61,247 nucleotides of DNA from Halanaerobiales bacterium (GTDB lineage: Bacteria; Bacillota; Halanaerobiia; Halanaerobiales; M55B127), in contig JAGXLU010000001.1 in the NCBI GenBank assembly GCA_018334565.1, forward strand, positions 1 to 61,247, given 5' to 3'. The translations under genes and the position numbers were made by a program. Positions 38,216-46,901 of this stretch are shown one piece after another; positions within the stretch are counted from its first letter, which is position 1, and each line of letters begins with the position of its first letter. Below the pieces are notes generated by a model that did no database searches, had not been told where the DNA came from, and saw nothing but the letters and a program-made list of their open reading frames with translations.

Positions 38216-39592
38216 TTATAATATATATTTGCTTAAATCTTTATCTTTAACAACTTCAGAAAGTTGTTCTTGTACATATTTAACATTTATTGTTACTTGA
38301 TTATTCTTTATATTATCAGGAGCATTGTATGACAAATCTTCCAGCAGCTTTTCCATGATTGTATGAAGCCTACGTGCCCCTATGTTTTCTGTTTGTTCAT
38401 TCACTTCATAAGCAAACTCAGCAATCTCTCTTATCGCATTATCTGTAAAAGAAATATCTAATCCCTCGGTTTTAAGTAGTGAGCGGTATTGCCTGGTCAA
38501 TGCATTTCTGGGCTGTAGTAAGATCTGTTCAAAATCATCTACAGTTAGACTATTTAATTCTACTCGTAGAGGAAATCTCCCCTGTAGTTCAGGTATTAAA
38601 TCCGATGGTTTTGACATATGAAAAGCACCGGCTGCTATAAATAGTATGTGATCTGTTTTAACAGCACCATGTTTGGTCATAACAGTGGATCCTTCCACAA
38701 TAGGTAAGATATCTCTCTGTACACCCTCACGAGATACATCAGGGCCAGATCCCTTGTCTTGACCCGCAATCTTATCTATCTCATCTAAGAAAATTATCCC
38801 CTGATTTTCAACCAGATCAACTGCCTTTGCCTTGACCTCCTCATCATCTATCATTTTTTTTGCTTCTTCTTCTTGTAAAATTTCGATAGCCTCTTTGATC
38901 TTAACTTTCCTGTCTTTTTTCTTTTTAGGAAACATGTCTCCCAGCATATCATTAAAGTTTATCCCCATTTCTTCACTACCCTGACCGGTAAAAAGCTCCA
39001 GCATCTGAGGGGATTTTTTTTCAACAGAGATTTCTATCATCCTATCATCAAGATCTCCATTTTTTAACTTTTCCATAAGTTTATTTCGTCTGCGCTGTAT
39101 TCTCTGATAACTTTCAGATTTATCCTTATCCTCATCTTCATCAGATATAAATTGGAAAGGACCTTCATTATCCTTACCCGGGGTGGGTAATAAACTGCCT
39201 ATGATCCTCTCCCGGGCAGCCTGAAGTGCTTCTATTTGAACCTTCTCAATCTCTTTTTCCTTGACCATACGTATGGCATATTCGATTAGATCTCTTACCA
39301 TAGACTCTACATCTCTGCCTACATAACCGACCTCAGTAAACTTTGTTACCTCAACTTTTATAAAAGGAGCCTGAGCAATATTAGCTAATCGTCGGGCTAT
39401 TTCTGTCTTGCCCACTCCGGTCGGTCCGATCATTAAAATATTTTTTGGTATGATTTCTTCCTGCAGATCTTCATCCACCAACTTACGGCGGTATCTATTT
39501 CTTAAAGCAATTGCAACTGATTTTTTCGCGTCGTTTTGACCAATTATATATTGATCTAGTTTTCCAACAATTTGACTCGGTGTCAATTCCAT
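38216..39592 (-). CDS. hslU: ATP-dependent protease ATPase subunit HslU
   Basis: AAA+ unfoldase that feeds the HslV peptidase. The 458-residue product has [16 protein letters not shown], Walker [10 protein letters not shown], the [16 protein letters not shown] pore-loop region, an inserted I domain (about 110-250), Walker [10 protein letters not shown] and a C-terminal sensor-2 region GARRLHT. It lies 17 bp after hslV. Confidence 0.97.
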   Translation of the reverse strand: MELTPSQIVGKLDQYIIGQNDAKKSVAIALRNRYRRKLVDEDLQEEIIPKNILMIGPTGVGKTEIARRLANIAQAPFIKVEVTKFTEVGYVGRDVESMVRDLIEYAIRMVKEKEIEKVQIEALQAARERIIGSLLPTPGKDNEGPFQFISDEDEDKDKSESYQRIQRRRNKLMEKLKNGDLDDRMIEISVEKKSPQMLELFTGQGSEEMGINFNDMLGDMFPKKKKDRKVKIKEAIEILQEEEAKKMIDDEEVKAKAVDLVENQGIIFLDEIDKIAGQDKGSGPDVSREGVQRDILPIVEGSTVMTKHGAVKTDHILFIAAGAFHMSKPSDLIPELQGRFPLRVELNSLTVDDFEQILLQPRNALTRQYRSLLKTEGLDISFTDNAIREIAEFAYEVNEQTENIGARRLHTIMEKLLEDLSYNAPDNIKNNQVTINVKYVQEQLSEVVKDKDLSKYIL

Positions 39593-39609
39593 AAACTTCC
39601 TCCTCTATC

Positions 39610-40146
39610 TTAAATATCTTCTATAACAATGTTGTCATTTGTATAAATACAGATATCAGATGCAATCTTTAAAGATCTTTTTGCAATTTCTGCAGCAGTT
39701 AAATCTTGATCAGTTTCGATTAAAGCTCTGGCTGCAGCCTTTGCATATGGACCTCCTGAACCAATTGACATAACCTCATCATCTGGTTCTATCACATCTC
39801 CCGTACCTGATATAATCAACATCTTGTTTTGATCAGCCACTAAAAGTAAGGCTTCCAGCTTACGTAAAATCTTATCTGTACGCCACTCTTTGGCAAGTTC
39901 AACTGCAGAGCGCTCCAGATTACCATGGTATTCTTCTAACTTTCCTTCAAATTTTTCAAATAGAGTAAAGGCATCAGCAGAGGTACCTGCGAAACCCGCA
40001 AGAACTTTATTATGATAAAGTCGCCTGACCTTACGAGCAGTGGATTTCATAACAGTATCGCCCATTGTAACCTGGCCGTCTCCAGCTATAGCTATACTCT
40101 TTTTATAATTAACAGCAACTATTGTAGTTGCTTTGATTTTGTCCAT
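39610..40146 (-). CDS. hslV: ATP-dependent protease peptidase subunit HslV
   Basis: Threonine peptidase of the HslUV complex; 178 residues. It carries [22 protein letters not shown] and [14 protein letters not shown]. The catalytic Thr is not next to the initiator Met: MDKIKA precedes TT. The start is firm because ATG at 40146 lies 6 nt after AGGAGG and no other start is in range. The extension must be removed or tolerated. It has its own promoter after topA. Confidence 0.96.
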   Translation of the reverse strand: MDKIKATTIVAVNYKKSIAIAGDGQVTMGDTVMKSTARKVRRLYHNKVLAGFAGTSADAFTLFEKFEGKLEEYHGNLERSAVELAKEWRTDKILRKLEALLLVADQNKMLIISGTGDVIEPDDEVMSIGSGGPYAKAAARALIETDQDLTAAEIAKRSLKIASDICIYTNDNIVIEDI

Positions 40147-40195
40147 GATCTACCTCCTGTAATTTTGTGAATATTATAAATCTTTTAATGAGTTC

Positions 40196-40225
40196 AGTTT
40201 AACACAAGCAATTCAACTGTGTCAA
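40196..40225 (-). promoter_or_regulatory. Candidate promoter for hslV-hslU-codY
   Basis: TTGACA (40220-40225), an 18-bp spacer and TAAACT (40196-40201), 50 bp before the hslV start and just after the topA stop. The -35 matches consensus; the -10 matches 4 of 6. Confidence 0.5.
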
Positions 40226-40237
40226 ATTGGGAACCTC

Positions 40238-42298
40238 TTATTCCTTGTCAACTGTATGCTTACAGTCTTTATTTGAACATTTATAATAGCTACCTCTTTT
40301 TTTACTGAATTTTTCTACCATCATACTTCCACATTTAGGACATTTTTTATTAGTTGGTTTATCCCAGGAAACAAAATCACATTCGGGGTAATTACTGCAT
40401 CCATAAAATGTTTTACCCTTTTTGGATTTTCTCTTTACTATCTCACCATCTTTACACTTGGGACATTTTACACCAATCTTATCTAGATAAGGTTTGGTGT
40501 TTTTGCACTCTGGGAAACCTGAACATGCTAAAAACTTACCGTATCTCCCATGTTTAATAACCATGGGCTTACCACATTTATCACATTTTATATCTGTCTC
40601 AATATCCATGTTTACCTTTTTCATATTATCTTTAGCTTCCTCAAAACGTTCTGAAAATTCTTTATAGAAATCGTGCAAAATTTCCTGCCATTCTTCTTTG
40701 CCCTCTTCGATCTCATCCAATCTATGTTCTAACTGGGCAGTAAATTCAATATCAGTGACATCGGGAAAATATTTATTTAAAAGATGATTAACAGTTACTC
40801 CCAGATCAGTTGGACTAAAGTATTTGCCTTTCTTTTCAACATAATTTCTTGTTACAATTTTTGATAATGTCGGTGCATAAGTACTGGGACGGCCTATACC
40901 CTCTTCTTCCATGGTTTTGACCAAACTAGCTTCTGTATATCTCGGTGGTGGCTTGGTAAAATGTTGTTCAGGCTTGATATCTTCCGCAGTAATTTTATCT
41001 GATTTTTGCACATCTGGAATATAGTCTTTACCATTATCTTTTTTAAATAATTTTAAAAAGCCGGGAAAGATTAATTCAGATCCGTTGAAGCGGAACTTAT
41101 ATTTACCATTCAAAATATCAATTGTATATGTTTTATATATTGCCGGCTGCATTTGACTTCCAATAAATTGATTCCAAATCAATTTATATAAGATATATTG
41201 GTCACCTGAAAGATATTCTTTCATTTTATCCGGTGCTCTAAATGCAGAAGTCGGCCTTATAGCCTCATGAGCATCCTGATTATTATTGTTCTTTTTATTA
41301 TATTTTTTATTGTTTTGATGGTATTTCTCTCCAAATACTTCTTTAACGTACTTGGCTGCTTCACTGCGGGCTTCATTAGAAAGACGTGTACTGTCTGTTC
41401 TGATATAACTTATTAGACCTATTGTGCCACTTTTACCAATATTTATTCCTTCATATAATTTTTGGGCCAGGTACATAGTTTTTTTCGCAGAAAAATTAAG
41501 CACAGAAGAAGCCCTCTGCTGAAGAGTTGAGGTCGTAAAGGGTGGATACGGATTTCTTTTGCGCTTTTTAACTTTTATGTCCTCTATCTTATATTCATTT
41601 TTTTCTAAATCTTTTTCCACCTTATCAACTGCGGCTTTTTCGTTTAGTGCAAAATCTTCATTATTAATTTTAAATAAATCTGCAGTAAAATCTTTTTTTC
41701 CATCATTAAATACAGCAGTTATTGTCCAGTATTCGACTTTCTCAAAATCTTCTATTTCTTTTTCTCTTTCACAAATTATCTTAACAGCTACAGATTGAAC
41801 TCGACCTGCACTCAGACCCTTCCTCACTTTTTTCCAGAGCAGGGGACTTAATTTATATCCGACCAGCCTGTCTAAAAGCCTTCTGGCCTGTTGAGCATCA
41901 ACTAAGTTTTGATCTATTTCTCTCGGATTATCTATAGCCTTTTTTATTGCATTTTTTGTTATCTCATTAAATGCAATTCTGTTTTTATTTTCATCTAGTT
42001 TTAAAGACCTAGATAGATGCCATGAAATAGCTTCACCTTCTCTATCAGGGTCAGTTGCTAAATAAACTTTATCACTTTTCTTTTTAGCCTTTCTTAATTT
42101 GCTCAAGATCTTACCCTTGCCTCTTATTGTAATATAGTTAGGCTTAAAATTATCATCGATATCAATACCCATCTTGCTTTTGGGTAGGTCAACAACATGT
42201 CCCATAGAAGCCTCAACTTTATAATTTCTACCCAAAAATTTTTTGATTGTTTTAGCCTTTGCTGGGGATTCTACAATTACTAAATTCTGTTTTGACAT
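40238..42298 (-). CDS. topA: DNA topoisomerase I
   Basis: Type IA topoisomerase relaxing negative supercoils; about 686 residues. It has the Toprim domain (VIVESPAKAKTIKKF, DPDREGEAI), the active-site motif SYIRTDSTRLS with the nucleophilic Tyr, and three C-terminal C4 zinc ribbons (CDKC, CPKC, CPKC starts). ATG at 42298 matches family starts (MSKQNLVIVESP) but GGAGG is 11 nt away; TTG at 42304 is an alternative. It lies 23 bp after the DUF494 gene. Confidence 0.96.
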   Translation of the reverse strand: MSKQNLVIVESPAKAKTIKKFLGRNYKVEASMGHVVDLPKSKMGIDIDDNFKPNYITIRGKGKILSKLRKAKKKSDKVYLATDPDREGEAISWHLSRSLKLDENKNRIAFNEITKNAIKKAIDNPREIDQNLVDAQQARRLLDRLVGYKLSPLLWKKVRKGLSAGRVQSVAVKIICEREKEIEDFEKVEYWTITAVFNDGKKDFTADLFKINNEDFALNEKAAVDKVEKDLEKNEYKIEDIKVKKRKRNPYPPFTTSTLQQRASSVLNFSAKKTMYLAQKLYEGINIGKSGTIGLISYIRTDSTRLSNEARSEAAKYVKEVFGEKYHQNNKKYNKKNNNNQDAHEAIRPTSAFRAPDKMKEYLSGDQYILYKLIWNQFIGSQMQPAIYKTYTIDILNGKYKFRFNGSELIFPGFLKLFKKDNGKDYIPDVQKSDKITAEDIKPEQHFTKPPPRYTEASLVKTMEEEGIGRPSTYAPTLSKIVTRNYVEKKGKYFSPTDLGVTVNHLLNKYFPDVTDIEFTAQLEHRLDEIEEGKEEWQEILHDFYKEFSERFEEAKDNMKKVNMDIETDIKCDKCGKPMVIKHGRYGKFLACSGFPECKNTKPYLDKIGVKCPKCKDGEIVKRKSKKGKTFYGCSNYPECDFVSWDKPTNKKCPKCGSMMVEKFSKKRGSYYKCSNKDCKHTVDKE

Positions 42299-42321
42299 AT
42301 GCAATATTACCTCCAAAATTT

Positions 42322-42810
42322 TTAATTAATAAATTTAAAATCTTTCGATAAATTTGCGGAAAACCCGCTGAAGTGATCGGAAATATATTCAATACGCTTT
42401 TCATCTTTGACTACATTTTGTATTAAATCCCAAAAATCAAAGCCTTCCTTCTTTCCATAATAGACATTTTGAATAATCTTATTTACTATTTCTTCGGTCT
42501 CTTTAATAGTAATAATATTTATCATCAACATTCTTTTTATTAAACCTCTGTACTGCTTGGGTATATACATCTTTTCCTGTACTGTAAATACTCTATTTAA
42601 AAAATTATCCTCAGATAATCCTTTAACATCATCAGCTTCGATGATTTCAGGTTTTTCAAAGATTATTTGAAAGGCTTCATCAATATCATCAAGTTCATAT
42701 CCCATATCAACCAGATCATCAATAAGGAGGTCCTGGTCAACAACTTCATCTCCGCTATTTAATAACTCTTCAATTAAGTAACTTAATATATCAAAAATTT
42801 TTTCTCTCAT
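42322..42810 (-). CDS. DUF494 (Smg) family protein
   Basis: A 162-residue, mostly helical acidic protein matching the DUF494/Smg family: IFDILSYLIEELL at the start, DDLVDMGYELDDIDEAF, then a C-terminal domain with YIPKQYRGLIKRML. In E. coli smg lies beside dprA and a topoisomerase-like zinc gene; here it lies beside topA. Its function is unknown. ATG at 42810 has no adjacent SD; the nearest strong one is 27 nt upstream beyond a small hairpin. Confidence 0.8.
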   Translation of the reverse strand: MREKIFDILSYLIEELLNSGDEVVDQDLLIDDLVDMGYELDDIDEAFQIIFEKPEIIEADDVKGLSEDNFLNRVFTVQEKMYIPKQYRGLIKRMLMINIITIKETEEIVNKIIQNVYYGKKEGFDFWDLIQNVVKDEKRIEYISDHFSGFSANLSKDFKFIN

Positions 42811-42844
42811 TATATATCCGCAGAAAACCTGCTCATCCCTCCTT
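42811..42844 (-). promoter_or_regulatory. SD separated from the DUF494 start by a hairpin
   Basis: AAGGAGGG (42837-42844) lies 27 nt from the ATG at 42810. Between them GCAG and CTGC (42820-42832) can form a hairpin with a GTTTT loop that would bring the SD closer. No alternative in-frame start codon exists in the interval. Confidence 0.4.
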
Positions 42845-42876
42845 GATTTATTTTCATTGCACTTAACTATTATATC

Positions 42877-42905
42877 ATTATAGATGTTTGAAAATTGTTT
42901 GTAAA
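42877..42905 (-). promoter_or_regulatory. Promoter for the DUF494-topA operon
   Basis: TTTACA (42900-42905), a 17-bp spacer and TATAAT (42877-42882). A second TATAAT follows at 42869-42874 without a good -35. Confidence 0.72.
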
Positions 42906-42955
42906 GTAATTTTTAAGATTTTTGAAAAGATTTTGACTTATCAAGTAAAGGGTGT

Positions 42956-44305
42956 TTAAGACAATTTATCTACTCTATTTATATATTTTTCCATATTGAA
43001 CTTTCTCTCTAAACCGGCTTTGTTCATATATCTGACTTTGCCAAATATTTTTCTTTCCTTCCAGGCCCTATCGTGTTTTCCAAATATCCAGGCAGCTCCA
43101 GCAAATCCATTAGGATCTCTGCCGTCTAATAGATATTTATTATTTAAATAAAGAATTCTTTGAAAAGATGACTGATAATCTTCAGTCCATTCCAATATTT
43201 TTTTACCCCAGTACATACGCATATATCCATTCATATAGCCACTAACTACCATTTCCTGTTGAGCTGCATTCCAGTAAGGATCATGTGTTTTGTAATTTTC
43301 TAAATCTTCTAAAGAATAAATCTTCTCCCTTTGATCTGCCTGATGTTTGTTTAAGGTCTTAACTGCCCAATTAGGAAGTATATCAACTAATGAATTATCA
43401 TAATTTTGATTGTAATAGACAAAATTAAAACTAAGTTCTCTTCTAACTACCAACTGTTCTAAAAAGTCCTCTGCTTCAATACCACTTTCTTGAACCTTCT
43501 GATAGATAAAGCTGGGTGATATTTGTCCAAAATGCAAATAAGGGCTTAAATAGGAAGTAATATCTTGGTCTGGATTACTTCCATATTTTTGATATTTTTT
43601 TAACTTTTCTTTGATAAAATTATTTAATTTTTTGACAGCTTGGTTTCTGCCTCCTTTTAGTATATTACTCTTTTTTATTTCCATATCAATATCAAGCTGT
43701 TTTATAATTTTTTCTATATTTTTTAATTTTATACCGTTTAGCTTAATTTTAAGAGAATTTAATTTTAATTTTTTCTGTTCTGAATTTCTTAAAAACCTCT
43801 CAACCTTATTCGTTATTTTCTTTCTAATTGTATAGGCTGCATATTCTTCTTTATCTGAGGCTATATCAACGGGTACTATTGTATTAGTATTTATAAGGAC
43901 AAATCTACAGTTTATATTTTTAGCCACGTTTTCTTTCCACTTTCTTTCAATCTTTAGATAACCTCTATCAGAAATGAGAATGACTGCATCTTTAATTAAT
44001 TTAGCCAAGTTTTGTATGGGATCACCAATATTAACAACAAATTTTATTCCTATTTTAGCAAGTTCTTTTTCTACTTCTTGTAATCCTTCTAACATGAAAT
44101 AATAATGACGATAATTAGCCTCGGGAAATTGATCGGTTAAATTAAAAAAAACTATAAGAGGAACTTCAATCTGATTGGCTCTTTTTATCGCATAATTTAA
44201 GGCCGGATTATTTTTTGCTCTCTGGGCAGATTGCATCCAATATATTATATATTTATTTGCTTTTACATTGCCTTCTCGTAATACTTTTATTTTTTCTTCT
44301 CTCAT
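42956..44305 (-). CDS. Class II CPD photolyase
   Basis: FAD-dependent enzyme that repairs cyclobutane pyrimidine dimers with blue/near-UV light; about 449 residues. Class II features are NPALNYAIKRANQIEVPLIV, ANYRHYYFMLEGL, WNAAQQEMVVSGYMNGYMR, and DPNGFAGAAWIFGKHDRAW. ATG at 44305 is preferred (GGGA 9 nt upstream) to ATG at 44314. It follows the cDPG-synthetase-like gene across a terminator, with no convincing promoter between, so read-through may supply it. Confidence 0.92.
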   Translation of the reverse strand: MREEKIKVLREGNVKANKYIIYWMQSAQRAKNNPALNYAIKRANQIEVPLIVFFNLTDQFPEANYRHYYFMLEGLQEVEKELAKIGIKFVVNIGDPIQNLAKLIKDAVILISDRGYLKIERKWKENVAKNINCRFVLINTNTIVPVDIASDKEEYAAYTIRKKITNKVERFLRNSEQKKLKLNSLKIKLNGIKLKNIEKIIKQLDIDMEIKKSNILKGGRNQAVKKLNNFIKEKLKKYQKYGSNPDQDITSYLSPYLHFGQISPSFIYQKVQESGIEAEDFLEQLVVRRELSFNFVYYNQNYDNSLVDILPNWAVKTLNKHQADQREKIYSLEDLENYKTHDPYWNAAQQEMVVSGYMNGYMRMYWGKKILEWTEDYQSSFQRILYLNNKYLLDGRDPNGFAGAAWIFGKHDRAWKERKIFGKVRYMNKAGLERKFNMEKYINRVDKLS

Positions 44306-44337
44306 TTTTATCATTCCCGTTTATTTTCTTATATTCT

Positions 44338-44363
44338 AAAAAAGCCCCCATTTAAGGGGGCTA
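44338..44363 (-). terminator. Terminator after the cDPG-synthetase-like gene
   Basis: AGCCCCC and GGGGGCT (44343-44362) form a 7-bp GC-rich stem with a short loop, followed by six T in the minus direction. Confidence 0.85.
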
Positions 44364-44378
44364 TTATGTGTTTTCAAT

Positions 44379-45692
44379 TTATAGATTTAATTTTTCAATT
44401 ATTTCGGGTAAATTTGGTCTTCCAATCTCTTCCAATTCATATCTAACCCGAGTATGTGGTTTGTCAATATCTATAATTTTAGTTAAATCTATAGGAGTTC
44501 CAATTACAACAGCCTCTGCATCTGAGTTTTTGATGGTTTGTTCAAGCTCTTGCATCTGCTCCTTACCATAACCCATAGCAGGCAAGATGTCAGATAAATG
44601 TCCATATTTTTCAAATGTGTCTTTGATTGAACCAACTGCGAAAGGACGCGGATCAATTAATTCTTTAGCCTGGGATTTGCGGGCTGCAATAGCACCTGCA
44701 CCATATTTCATTTCCCCATGGGTTAAAGTTGGGCCATCTTCTATAACAAGAACCCTCTTGTTTTTAATTAGGGAGGGGTCTTCCACAAAGAGTGGTGAAG
44801 CAGCATCAACAATTGTAGCTTCTGGGTTTACCATTTGAATATTTTTTCTGACTTCTTCTACATCTTCTGGATAAGCAGTGGCTACCTTATTAATTAGGGC
44901 TACATCTGCTAAACGTAAATTAATTTCTCCCGGGTAATAGTTAAGTTCATGACCTGGTCTATGAGGATCAACCAGAGTAATCATCAAATCTGGTTTATAG
45001 AAAGGCATATCATTATTACCACCATCCCATAAAATAACATCAGCATCTTTTTCTGCTTCTCTTAAGATTTTCTCATAGTCAACACCGGCATATAAGATGT
45101 TGCCTCTCTCAATATGAGGCTCGTATTCTTCCATTTCTTCAATTGTACATTTGTGTTTTTCCATATCATCATAATTTTCAAAACGCTGTACAGATTGTGC
45201 TACTAAATCACCATAAGGCATTGGATGTCTGATAACAACAACTTTTTTACCCATTGCATTTAATATATCAGATACCCTGCGGGTTGTCTGGCTTTTTCCA
45301 ACCCCAGTTCTAACTGCACATACTGCAATTATAGGTACATCAGATTCAAGCATAGTAGATTCGCTACCCATCATCTTGAAATCAGCACCGGCTGCCATTA
45401 CCTGTGAGCCTTTACTCATTAAATATTGATAATTAACATCACTGTAAGCGAAAACTACTTCCTCAATATTTTTTTCCTTAATCAATTTTTCAATATCACT
45501 TTCCGGATAAATTGGTATACCCTCAGGATAATTACTACCTGCTAGTTCTGCTGGATACTTTCTTCCTTCAATATCTGGTATTTGAGTAGCTGTAAATGCA
45601 ACCACTTCATAGTCATCATTATCACGATAAAAGGTATTAAAATTATGAAAATCTCTTCCTGCTGCACCCATTATTAAAGTCCTTTTTTTCAT
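44379..45692 (-). CDS. Cyclic 2,3-diphosphoglycerate synthetase-like protein
   Basis: A 437-residue P-loop protein. The N-terminal Rossmann-like part begins LIMGAAGRDFHNFNTFYR; a P-loop CAVRTGVGKSQTTRR lies near residue 125, and later segments are VVIRHPMPYGDL, ILWDGGNNDMPF, DPHRPGHEL and LVIEDGPTLTHGEM. It matches the family named after archaeal cyclic 2,3-diphosphoglycerate synthetase, which makes a solute and phosphate store in some methanogens. Bacterial members often carry this name without biochemical proof. It has a near-consensus promoter and a strong SD (AAGGAGG). Confidence 0.7.
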   Translation of the reverse strand: MKKRTLIMGAAGRDFHNFNTFYRDNDDYEVVAFTATQIPDIEGRKYPAELAGSNYPEGIPIYPESDIEKLIKEKNIEEVVFAYSDVNYQYLMSKGSQVMAAGADFKMMGSESTMLESDVPIIAVCAVRTGVGKSQTTRRVSDILNAMGKKVVVIRHPMPYGDLVAQSVQRFENYDDMEKHKCTIEEMEEYEPHIERGNILYAGVDYEKILREAEKDADVILWDGGNNDMPFYKPDLMITLVDPHRPGHELNYYPGEINLRLADVALINKVATAYPEDVEEVRKNIQMVNPEATIVDAASPLFVEDPSLIKNKRVLVIEDGPTLTHGEMKYGAGAIAARKSQAKELIDPRPFAVGSIKDTFEKYGHLSDILPAMGYGKEQMQELEQTIKNSDAEAVVIGTPIDLTKIIDIDKPHTRVRYELEEIGRPNLPEIIEKLNL

Positions 45693-45745
45693 TAAATTTC
45701 CTCCTTAAGAAATAATTTATGCATCTAATTATATTTATACATCTT

Positions 45746-45774
45746 AGTATATATATTATATATTAGGTTGTCAA
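45746..45774 (-). promoter_or_regulatory. Promoter for the cDPG-synthetase-like gene
   Basis: TTGACA (45769-45774), a 17-bp spacer and TATACT (45746-45751). The leader is about 50 nt. It is one of the best promoter matches in the window. Confidence 0.8.
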
Positions 45775-45798
45775 ATCCTGCTTTAAGCTCAAAAATAT

Positions 45799-46659
45799 TT
45801 AATAATCGGTATTATTCAAAAAAAATACAGAAAGTGTCCCTGGTCCTGAATGAGCACCAATAGCAGATCCTATTATGTTAATCATAATTTCTTGGGGATT
45901 AAATTTCTTTTCAATCATATTTTTTAATTTTTCGGCACCTTCTAGATCATCCCCATGGCTTATAGCTATTAGCTGTTTACTCAAATTTTCTCCCCTTTCT
46001 TCCATTAATTCTAAAATTCTTTTGATGACTCTACTCCGCCCTCTCTTTTCCTCTAGGGGAACAAGTTTACCATCTTCCACATCCAATATGGGTTTGATGT
46101 TTAATAAGCCGCCGACAAAAGCAGCTGTTCTACTGATTCTGCCGCCTCTTCTTAGATATTTTAGGTCATCTACAGTAAAAATATGTTCAATATGATCTTT
46201 ATAATGTTTGATTACATCAACAATTTCTTCTTTGCTCTTCCCTTCATTAGCCATCTGAGCAGCTTTATAAACAAGTAAACCATAACCTAAAGATGCACAT
46301 TTAGAATCAATTATGGTAATATCTAGGTCTTTATTCTCTTCATCGATCTTGTTTTTTATCAAAACAGAGGATTGGTAAGTCCCGGATAATTTAGAAGAAA
46401 ATGATATATAAATAGCCTGACGCTTATCACTTGCTAATTTTTGATAGAGTCTTTCAAAATAATTAGGCGGAACCTGTGCAGTTTTATAGATCATACCTTC
46501 TCTCATTTTATCATAAATCAATTTAGGATCATTTACTTTTTTAGCTTTATCTTCCTGTCCCTCAGGATATACTAAAAGTGGTGCCTCAGTAATGTCGTAT
46601 TCTTTTATTATAGACTTAGGTAAGTCACAACCAGAATCAGCAATAATTTTTACAGTCAT
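45799..46659 (-). CDS. DegV family fatty-acid-binding protein
   Basis: The 286-residue product has the DegV hallmarks: IADSGCDLPKS at the N-terminus, YISFSSKLSGTYQS, TVDDLKYLRRGGRIS, and IGAHSGPGTLSVFF at the end. Family members bind a fatty acid and one type (FakB) presents it to the kinase FakA for phosphorylation. No fakA is in the window. ATG at 46659 follows AAGGGG by 8 nt. Confidence 0.92.
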   Translation of the reverse strand: MTVKIIADSGCDLPKSIIKEYDITEAPLLVYPEGQEDKAKKVNDPKLIYDKMREGMIYKTAQVPPNYFERLYQKLASDKRQAIYISFSSKLSGTYQSSVLIKNKIDEENKDLDITIIDSKCASLGYGLLVYKAAQMANEGKSKEEIVDVIKHYKDHIEHIFTVDDLKYLRRGGRISRTAAFVGGLLNIKPILDVEDGKLVPLEEKRGRSRVIKRILELMEERGENLSKQLIAISHGDDLEGAEKLKNMIEKKFNPQEIMINIIGSAIGAHSGPGTLSVFFLNNTDY

Positions 46660-46901
46660 ACAAAAAACCCCTTCCAGGTAAATTATATTATTTTATTTAA
46701 AGATAATAATTTACTAAATCTATACTAAATATTTATTTCAAGATAAATATTTATATTCCTCTATTTAAAATAATGCAAAATAAATGCATTTATTAAACAA
46801 AAGTACTTCTAATTAAATTAAATATCCATTTAATAATTTATTTATTAATAATTTTGTTAAAGAATCATTTCAAATATTTACAGTCATATCTTTATAAATA
46901 A
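46660..46901. other. Gene-free AT-rich region upstream of the DegV gene
   Basis: About 240 bp, strongly AT-rich, with no open frame. It holds a perfect 16-bp palindrome, AATAAATGCATTTATT (46779-46794), and TTGAAA followed 17 bp later by TTTAGT as a weak promoter candidate. Nothing else was recognised. Confidence 0.4.
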
